From Echria macrotheca (taxonomy: Eukaryota; Ascomycota; Sordariomycetes; Sordariales; Schizotheciaceae), in the NCBI GenBank assembly GCA_030411725.1, contig MU839839.1, positions 806,001 to 870,000 of the forward strand: a DNA stretch of 64,000 bases, given 5' to 3'. The notes below the pieces were generated by a model. The model was not told the DNA's origin, made no database searches, and worked only from the letters and a program-made list of their open reading frames with translations. How positions within the stretch are numbered: the first letter of the stretch is position 1; the number at the start of each line of letters is the position of its first letter. The position numbers and the translations under genes were made by a program. Below are positions 55,900-64,000 of the stretch, piece by piece.

Positions 55900-56699
55900 A
55901 TGGTGCAGATTTCTCTCCTCGGGCTGACGTCTGCCCTCCTGCCAACGGCCCTCGGCCTCGTCATCGGACCGGCACTCCAGGAGCGCGAGATCGAAATCAC
56001 AAGCGCCGAGGACAAACTGCAGCCGCGCCAGGGTTATTACTTCCAGAACTGGTCCGAAGGCGGCAGCAACATCCGCTGCAACAACGGCGGCGGCGGATCC
56101 TTCACGGCCAACTGGAACAGCAAGGGCGGTTTCGTCTGCGGCAAGGGATGGCAAGGTGGCGGTGCGAGGTAACTTGATCTCAACTCCTTCCTTCCGTAAT
56201 CTCGCGACTTGCGTAACATATAAATCCAAGACAAAAAACAACAGACTGACACAAACACACAACCCGCGTCCCGCAACACAGAACATTTCGATACAGCGGC
56301 ACGTACAACGCCACGGGGCCCGGCTACCTCGCCGTGTACGGCTGGACGCAGAACCCGCTGATCGAGTACTACATCCTGGACTCGCACGCCGATCTGGCGC
56401 CCAACGAGCCGTGGACGTCCAAAGGAAATTTTACGATTGACGAGGGCACCTTCGAGGTGTACCAGAGCACGCGCGTCAACAAGCCGTCGATCGAGGGCAC
56501 GCGGACGTTCCAGCAGTACTGGTCCGTCCGCACCGAGAAGCGCGTGGGCGGGACCATCACGACCAAGAAGCACTTTGACGAGTGGGCGAAGCGGAACATG
56601 CGGCTCGGGAATCACAATTATGTTGTTCTCGCTGTCGAGGGGTATACCAAGACCGGGGGGCCGGGGAGTAGTGGCTCGGCGAGCCTTACGATCAACTGA
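55900..56699 (+). CDS. Endo-1,4-beta-xylanase, glycoside hydrolase family 11
   Basis: The model is 55900-56168 joined to 56282-56699 (113-nt intron), 228 residues, the usual GH11 length. A signal peptide (LLGLTSALLPTALGLVIG) directs secretion. The beta-jelly-roll pattern is visible: YYFQNWSEGGS, GGFVCGKGWQGG, YGWTQNPLIEYYI and RTFQQYWSVR. The nucleophile is Glu118 (PLIEYY) and the acid/base is Glu209 (AVEGY). It cleaves beta-1,4-xylosidic bonds in xylan. The strand T-W-T-x-G-G motif at the N-terminus is changed to N-W-S-E-G-G. No carbohydrate-binding module follows. It was probably induced by xylan through the XlnR-type site. Confidence 0.95.
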
Positions 56700-59297
56700 G
56701 ATCTAGATCTGATGGAATCTAGCTGAACAGATGGATAGCTCTCGTCGATTCCGTGGAGATCCGAGGAAGTGGAGAAAGGATGGAATGACGCACATTGTAT
56801 AACACGAAGCTCCTGATGAATGTCTCAGTACCCATGTGTGTAATCGGCTGTTCGTTGTGGCCCACGTGTCCTACCGCGCATCGAGGTGCATCTTGTGGAA
56901 CCGATGGGTTCATCTTGACACATGGGGGAGTTTTCAAGACATTGCTTGGACACGTTGGATGTCCCTGGAGTTTCCGGTATATGGAAAATGTCAAAGCTCA
57001 AAACACAATAGGACTCATAGGAGTAATTTGGAGGAACTTTGGTCTTCGGCGAGGGTCTTCGACCTCAAGCGATCGCCGAGATGTTGGTTGATTTTGCTGC
57101 AAGTGGTGTTGGGGGGTGAGTTTAGCAACTGAAACCGATGGCAAACAAAGTTCAATGGGGTCACGGAGACATGGAGGTTCGAATTCCGAGCGGAAGATAC
57201 GTTCTTCATGAGTTATGACGAAGCATCGGACAGATTTGGGTTGTAAACATACCTAGTCGTTTCAATGTCCCCACGATATCCCCATGGTTCTCTGAACTCC
57301 AGTACGGTTGTATAGAGACTGGAGATCAACGGCGCTGTCTACTTAAAGGGAGACATTTCTCCACAAGGGAGAGTGTTTAGCGATATTCTCTTTTCTTTTT
57401 TCTTTTTTTTCGTTGCCAAGGCCGACGAAAAGCGAGTGCTCATCGACATTATTCGTCATATTGCCGTCGTCTAGCCAGTCGTACTTGAATGGGCTGAGAC
57501 CTATTGGATTTTGCCACTTTGCGGCTCCGTTTGTCGTGACGAGGCTCATGCAGCAGTGCCACGAAATGTCGTGTCTACTAGTCTAGACCTAGCTCCTTGC
57601 ACCGAGATCACTGTTCGAAACCCATCGACAAACATCCCATATCGGACCACATCGTGCAAAATTCGGAACCTGTGGCTCCTTGCATGCTGTCTCGTCAGAT
57701 TTATTCACCGGCTGCACAGTGGTTTCGGCACGAACTCGGTACTGTGTCACCTCGCCTCAAACGCTGGAGTTTCGAGGGAAGAAGTGCGACACAAGGTTAA
57801 CACAGCCTCTCGGCTGGCTCGGTCACAAGGCCGGTGCTTGCAGAAACGTTTTGAATGGCCAAGATCTGGGGAAATTCGGGATGAATCAGCGATATTTCGG
57901 GCTGTGAGGCTTGGCGCGTTGTTTGTTTGAACCCGACGAGGGCGAGACGGCGGCATTGGCCCAGGGCGGCGGGACGAGCGGGACGATGCGGCGGCTCTCA
58001 TGCATTGTAATTGCTGAGCCGTATTAATTGCTTGCGTCCTTCTCCTTGGCGACAACTGTCATGGTGTTGTCACACAGAGCTTCCTGTTGGTTCTGGCTCG
58101 CAGTTCCGCCGGCAGTCTCGGATTCTGCTCCCTCATCGAGGCTGTATGTAGGTAGGTACCTCGTTACTCGGTGCCGGATGACGACAGCCAACAACGGTCT
58201 TGGCGTTGCCCTTATCCGACTGCATCGACTGCATCGTGATTATCGATACCAACAAACTCGCTTCGATTTCCCTCTCCATGTCGCCTTTCGGCCAATCCCA
58301 TCACCCATCGCCCATCATATTTTCGCTGTCGCTCTCCGCAACAACGGAAGGGATCGTCGGTCGCCAAGGTGCTAACAGCGCGGGCGAGAGTGGCGGGGAG
58401 CACGAAGTAACGGCCAGAGAGTGAGACAAGAAATCTTAGCAATGTCACGCCGCCGTGGCCGCCAAAATCACCGACCGGCCAGACTCCTTCTGATTGCAGG
58501 ACACAAGGAGCGAAGGGACGTAGCCAAGACTTTCTCTCCCCGACCGCTTCCAAGTCGCTGGCTCCTTCCCGCCTTCCAAGACCCGCCGCCCAGAACTTCG
58601 CAGCGGAAGCCTCCCCCGCTCACTAACTCAAGTCCAATCGTCTATCGCGCCAGCAGGCTTTGCTCCCGACTGCCGTCGCCAAGCACCATGGCTTCACTTG
58701 GCACTCGTCTTGGCACGAGTGTCAGCGACAGCCCCGATGTCTTGGGAACGCAGGACGACGCTGCGGATGCGAATGCCAGTCACACCCACCAGTGCCCGGG
58801 GATTAAAAACAGCTGGCAACCCACAGCTTCCGATCGACGAGTCGGTCCCTCGGTTGTTGGGTTGTTTCTTCGGGCTTCGCCGTGTGTCTTGTGTCTCGGT
58901 CCGGAGTTTGTTGATAACTTTGTTAGACCCCCCTTCCCGTCTCTCGCCAATCCTCATCAAACAGACTGTGTGACGCAACCCATCGGGATTTGACGTGAGC
59001 TGCACAAAGAAAGAGAAAGCCTGAGCTTGTGCCCAATCTCGACCAAAGCTCTGCCATTGCTGCCTTGGCCATTTTCTCTCGTTCCCTCCTACTTTTTTTT
59101 TTGCCAGCATCTTATCCATCTTATACAATCGGCTGCAGCTTTTTTTGGCTGGACGCTCGTTCCCTTCCACACCAACAAACGTACAAGTCAACAAATCGCA
59201 ACGACGCTGCGCCAGCTGATCGAGTCTTCCTATACCCAATCAACGATTTTATTATCCTAAGAATTTACCACCCCGATCTCGTCGCATCTTGTCGAAA
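56700..59297. other. Long intergenic region with a pyrimidine-rich leader
   Basis: This 2.6-kb region has no supported gene. The last 300 bp before the ATG at 59298 are pyrimidine-rich (for example ctttttttttttgcc), probably a long 5' untranslated leader. A TAGGTA-type motif lies at 58148-58160. A 190-codon frame at 58421-58993 has no motif. Confidence 0.45.
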
Positions 59298-60097
59298 ATG
59301 AACAACCCAGCCAATATCGCCGTGCGCGAACAGCGCCGACGCTCGAGTGCTTTCGACGTCGAGCAAATGAACGTCATGAAGGCCCTGACGGCCGCCGAAT
59401 ATTCGAGGCGCCAGTTTGTTCTCAACTTCGCCGCCAGCAAGGACACACAGCTTCTAGTCCCGGGACAAAAGGCCGACGCAATCAAGGAAGCCGAGGAGTG
59501 GGCGGTCAGCTATCTCAATCAAAACGGCTTTAGCACCGTGACAAACGACTTCTTCAAGTACACCGTGGATGCGCGACTGTGGAACAAGTTGGGTAGGCTA
59601 CGCGCCCTGTGTTTCCGTGATAATGACTGGAGTTGACATTCCCAGTGGGCCCCGAGCCCGACTTTCCGTTCGCCTTTATGCGGCGCGCCTTCGAACCATC
59701 CACTCCTTCCATCGACAGCGAAAACACGGCAAGCAATGCCGCGCCCCGACCTGGAAGCGAAGTGTTTTCCGACGGCTACGACATCGGCGTCACCCGGCTT
59801 GATCAGGTCCTTACCAGAGAGTCCACCCAGCCAGAGCTCCCGCCCGCCCGACGACCAAGCAAGCTCGAGCAGCGCGAGCGCGAGCGGACCGACACGCTGC
59901 CGGAGCAGAATGGGCAACCACCGGCCCGACAACGGTCTTCCAAGAAGAAGGAGCCGGCCAGCGAAGGCGAAGGGAAGCGACGCAGCCTATCGACGTACGG
60001 CTTCGAGGACTTGAAGATGACCAAGAAGCTCAACCAAGACAAGTTTCCGCTGCTTGTGCGCCTGGGGCGGTCGTTCTCACGACGCATGTCCGGTTGA
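59298..60097 (+). CDS. Conserved basic fungal protein of unknown function
   Basis: The model is 59298-59592 joined to 59646-60097 (53-nt intron, acceptor ttcccag), 248 residues. The first 90 residues contain a helical, charged segment (REQRRRSSAFDVEQMNVMKAL, NFAASKDTQLLVPG, WAVSYLNQNGF). The middle is acidic and low in hydrophobics, and the tail is Arg/Ser/Lys-rich (RSSKKKEPASEGEGKRRSL) ending in GRSFSRRMSG. I do not recognise the family. The ATG at 59298 lies in a good context (gaaaATGAAC). A long pyrimidine-rich leader precedes it, as for regulated fungal genes. Confidence 0.65.
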
Positions 60098-60917
60098 CAT
60101 GCTTCCAGGACAGGTTCCCACTGTCACAACTGGACGATGATGTGTCGATCGTCCGATCGCCAAACGGGCGCAAAAGTCGATGCAAAAGTTCCAAATGAAG
60201 CGGGTGGGATCGTGCATTCGTGCACCAGCGCGACGGTATCAGCCTCTAACCACGGTCTCGGTAACTCGAGATGAAATGTCATATCCGGCTGTAATCACCA
60301 ACTCGAGGCGCTACCCTCGCATCTACAGGCGTGTTTCGCCTATGTACTACGAGCAAGCGAGTGGGAGGCCGCCGACGTCGAGGAACCAGAGTGGGACGCG
60401 ACCACTATAGCCAGCAACCACAACCAAACTGCGGCCGTGGGGGGTTGCAGATTCATCAGCGGGATTGGATTGGCCGGAAAAGGCCTCAAGCATCTTGGGA
60501 GTCCGAAGGAATGAGCGTCAGAAAGGGGGATGGGCTGCGGGGTGGATGCTGGGCCAAGAAGCTTGGCCGTAACGGACAGCTCACGGCAGTCGAGCAATTG
60601 CCACTCTGGCTGCTCAGCTAGCTCAGCCCTCTGGGGATGGAACTCGGGCGGGCAAAATACAGCGAGTCGCAGCGGAGGCAGGGATGGCGGACGGGAAGGG
60701 AGCTGTTAGTCTTCGCCTTGGCCTTTCTTGGGCTCTTGGTATTGATCGAAGCGGCGGTTTGTTGGGCCCGGCCAAGTCGGCTGTTGGTTGAACTGGAGGG
60801 TCCTTCAAAAGTGCCTTTGCTTTTTCAGCTTTACGCTAATATTCCATTGTCGTCTTGAGTGGGCCTCTCTGTATCGTGACAATCGATGTGGAGTTTTGCC
60901 GCAAGTTTGTTGACATG
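60098..60917. other. Convergent intergenic region
   Basis: This spacer lies between the gene at 59298 and the 3' end of the NB-ARC gene. No gene is supported. Confidence 0.5.
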
Positions 60918-63900
60918 TCAGAGCGGACACATCGACCAACTCCTGGGATCCGTATGTTGAAAGCAGAACTGAGACCGCGTCATCATCTCGACCAGGTTTT
61001 CGAAAACAGCTTGCATGGCAGGCCTGAATTGTCGCTTCGTAGGACAATTGCTATAGTCCCACATCTCCAGGAGATACCCAGCCATAGACGCATTCTCGCC
61101 GAGCTCATCGATCGTATACCCCGACAGAATAAGATGTGTGTCCACGGCCCTTGCATATCCAACTGCGTCAAGCCACAGCGGCAAGAACGCCGCGAAGAAC
61201 AAATCCTGATTCTCGCCGCGGAACTGGCTGAGGGGAAACACCCCTCCGTATGAGTTGTAGAACTCCCAATGCATCAGCCGGAGACCCTCCGCTACGGTCC
61301 TCACCGTCTCTGCGACGTGCTCCCACGGGGATTTCCATTCGACCACCTCCATGGCAAAATTGACGGGCGCACGCTGGCAGCAGGTCTTTGGGTCCTGCGT
61401 TCCCAGCAGACTCCGGGACCGGAACCACTCATCGAGGCGGTCGTTCACCTCCAGTCCCTTGAACTTGGCACAGGGTCTCGACCAGGATATCACCGGGAAC
61501 GAGGCCTGGGCCTGGGGTGGTATGTTGTGTGTCCTTTGATCAGAGTTCGGATCCTGTTCGTGTCCGGGGTCGTTCCATTTCCAAGGCGACGGCATGAACC
61601 GGGGCCCTCTCGGTCCGGGTTCTTCGGTCTCTTCGCGATGCAGGAGATCATGCCACAGACAGATCTGTGCGTTGACCCGCAGAGTGCTGCACCCGTCTCC
61701 CTCGAAGAGGCTGACGGTCCGGCCCTTCCAGCGCATACGATGTGCCCGTGCGACGTCGAGCCAGGAGAAGTGCGTGTCGTCCATGGTACCGTACGTCACG
61801 GGGAACTCGACCGTCCTGGATGCGGAGAAGACGCCGCCGCCGCTGGTATGTGGCTGGCGGGCGGCTGCGAAAGCGTTCAGGGCGGCGGTGGGTATGTTGT
61901 CGTCGTAGTAGTAGTGCAGGATCAAGGTCATGCAGTAGCGGTCGTTTGCGCGGTAGACGCCGATCCAGCGTCGGACTAGCGGTTCTATTCCAGGCTGCTG
62001 GATTATGGCGTCGAAGGTTGGCCTGACGTCGCAGGTGCGCGGTATGAATCTGTTGAATGTGTTCATCCCCGGGCGGCTTGCCTCCCTGCCCAGCGGGAGA
62101 CATGTACTGAGGGCGGCCGAGAGCCCCTGGAGTACGCATTCCGTGCAGTGCATGGGGAGGTCGTCCGTGTCAGGCTTGTGAGTGAAGATGAGGTTGTATG
62201 CTAGACTTATTTGTTCGAGTCCGTTTATGCAGCTGGCGGTGGTGGCTGATGATGCGATAGAGACGCCGAGCCTCACCATTTCTTCGTTCATCTCGGGACT
62301 CTTCGAGGCATCTTGTCCGAGAACACTCAGCCGGGCGGGCAGATTCCGTTCAAACCATGCTGTCGAGCCATTTCCTCCTGTATGTACCCCGGCGGAGTGG
62401 AGAGCGATCGCGTAAATGTTCGCCGCTGTAAGTATCATTTGCTTGCTGGTTGGTCTGGTTTTGAAAGCCTGGCAGAGACTCCACTCGGTGAGTTCGACTG
62501 CTTGGTGTCTTGGTACCCCCTCGACCAGCAATCCGAGGAACGTTGCCCAGAGCCGATCGACGCGGTCGTCGTCCAAATCCCAGTTTCTCTCAATCGTCGG
62601 ATCGCGCATAGCCTGGTGAAAAAGGAACTGGAATTCGATAGGAGTGCCGGGGACGCATGGATATAGCTCCTTGTAGATCTCAAACAGGCCCATGATATGG
62701 TATTTGAGGATATTTCGTCGCACGACCAAGCTGGGGCTGCGCATCACAAAGAACTTGAGGATGCGTGCAGCTCTCTCTGTCCGCTCCCGGTGCTGATCCA
62801 GCGATAATTTCAGTCTTGACCAACGTTGGATGAGCGGGTGCATGGTGTATTTGCCGTGGCTTGACTTAACGAGGATGGAGTATGAAACCAGAAGCTCGAA
62901 AGCGCCATGGACTGCATTTCAATGTGTCAGTTTCCGCTAGGAACGCATTGATATATGGGATGGGTAGCTATTTACCTGCTCTCTTCATGCCTGCGCGGAG
63001 GTCGTCATCGGAGTACTCTGCCATAAAAAGCTCCTGCCAAATTCCAGAGGAAGCGCCAAAGCGGCCAGTGAAATCGATAATCTCGAGCGCAACACGGTCA
63101 GTAGTTTTAAGCGCGTGATATGTAGCGTTGAGAGCGGCAGCCACGCCGTCCATCATGACGGACCCATCACCATGAGGCGTTAATTTCGGCTCGCTGCCGT
63201 TCTTACACCTGAATAGTCTCAAATAGGCCGTGATTGGGTCTGGCATTTGCCAGTAGTGTCGAGATAGACGAGGATTTCTACCCTGCATCCTGTGGATCCT
63301 GACAAGTATCGGCTCCGGTGGGGGATGGCGAGCGATGTAGGAGCCGGCCAGGGAGACTGCGAGGGGGAGATAATCAAGGACTTCAATCAGTCGGCGCGCG
63401 CTAGCGAGCGTGGTGACCAAGTCCAATGAAACACCGGAGGTGCTTCGCAACAAGTCTAGCGCCTCTTCCTCGCCCATCTTTCCCACCTCGACAATTTCCC
63501 ATTCAACATGGGAAAACAGGGACGTCGCAGACTCCCTAGTCGTAATGATTGTGTTGCCTCCAGACAGTCGGCTCAGAACGTGAAGTATGCTTGACGGCCA
63601 GCCGGGGGCGTCCGACTCGGAGAGACTCAAGTTGTCCAATACCAGCAACCATGGCGGGCTCGCACCAGATACGAGCCAGTGAATGAAGCTCACCACGGCC
63701 AGGTCTCGCCCCTGTTCGTACTTTTGCGAGTTCATACCAATCGTGTGAATGATATCCTGGCACGCATAAGTGGCCATAAGTTCTGGCCTTCTGCAAAGAA
63801 AGAGAGTGGCCTCCTGACATCGCAACATCGAATCGATAGCTGTTTCCTCGCTTGTGGCGTCTATCCAGAAGACTGATTCGTATTTCTCATAGAATCGATG

Positions 63901-64000
63901 GGTATATTCCAATGCAATCTCGGTTTTACCAACACCACTTGTGCCATGGAGAACCACAGGGCGGGTGGTTGCAGCAGGCAGCCCATTGGCTTGGAAGCTC
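60918..64000 (-). CDS. NB-ARC (STAND/NLR-type) receptor, N-terminus beyond the right edge
   Basis: The visible model is complement(62976-64000, 64-nt intron, 60918-62911), over 1005 residues, open at the 5' end. The NB-ARC motifs are in order: P-loop GTSGVGKTEIALEY, kinase-2/Walker B WLLVLDNL, RNBS-B IITTRES and GLPL-like LDYLPLAVSLAG. The C-terminal 640 residues are mostly helical and lack a clear repeat pattern. It ends with CPL and stop. In fungi such STAND proteins sense non-self and switch on a death or defence domain. That effector domain is outside the window. A HET, patatin or Goodbye-like N-terminus would be expected, but I cannot see it. Confidence 0.85.

Noticed and set aside
58421..58993. 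190-codon plus-strand frame before the gene at 59298
   Set aside because: It has no motif and lies in a probable long leader or promoter.

Overview
The window is a stretch of nuclear DNA from a filamentous ascomycete (Pezizomycotina). A Sordariomycete is my inference, not something I could test. Genes are short and carry frequent 41-120 nt introns with GT...AG ends and CTAAC/CTGAC-like branch sites. Families typical of filamentous fungi are present: PTH11-type receptor, PDR transporter, HET domain, CorA-like protein, GH11 xylanase and 2EXR/F-box-like proteins. Exon joins given here were worked out by eye from frame continuity and splice signals.

Layout. 0-12 kb: a 3-beta-HSD-type reductase (cut by the left edge), a cytochrome P450, a hemerythrin-like (HHE) membrane protein and a full-size PDR/ABCG transporter, which could be part of a small specialised-metabolism or detoxification neighbourhood. 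12-13 kb: the 3' end of a Ty1/copia element with a candidate LTR. 13-27 kb: a 2EXR-like acidic protein with an Asp-Gly repeat, a PTH11-like receptor, two divergent AIG1-like small GTPases, a CorA-like membrane protein, an HD-domain (cyanamide hydratase-like) protein, a GNAT-like protein and a BTB protein. 28-30.5 kb: scrambled fragments of a decayed coiled-coil ORF and one copy of a dispersed repeat. 30.5-33.4 kb: an aldoxime dehydratase and a nitrilase in tandem, which together could turn an aldoxime into a nitrile and then a carboxylic acid. 35-42 kb: a broken HET-domain gene, a GNAT gene with an in-frame stop, and an F-box gene with a frameshift that runs up to an assembly gap. 42.6-45.2 kb: a lipid-droplet hydrolase and a beta-lactamase-fold serine hydrolase. 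45.9-46.2 kb: what looks like tRNA-Gln(CUG) with an unusually long intron. 47-55 kb: a large B-box/P-loop/RING/patatin protein followed in the same direction by a polytopic membrane protein and a secreted protein. 55.9-64 kb: a GH11 xylanase, a conserved basic protein and an NB-ARC (NLR-type) receptor cut by the right edge.

The strongest theme is innate-immunity or allorecognition-like machinery: two AIG1-like GTPases, a HET pseudogene, the patatin multidomain protein and an NLR lie within 47 kb. They are mixed with transposon debris and genes carrying stops that a C-to-T change could have produced.
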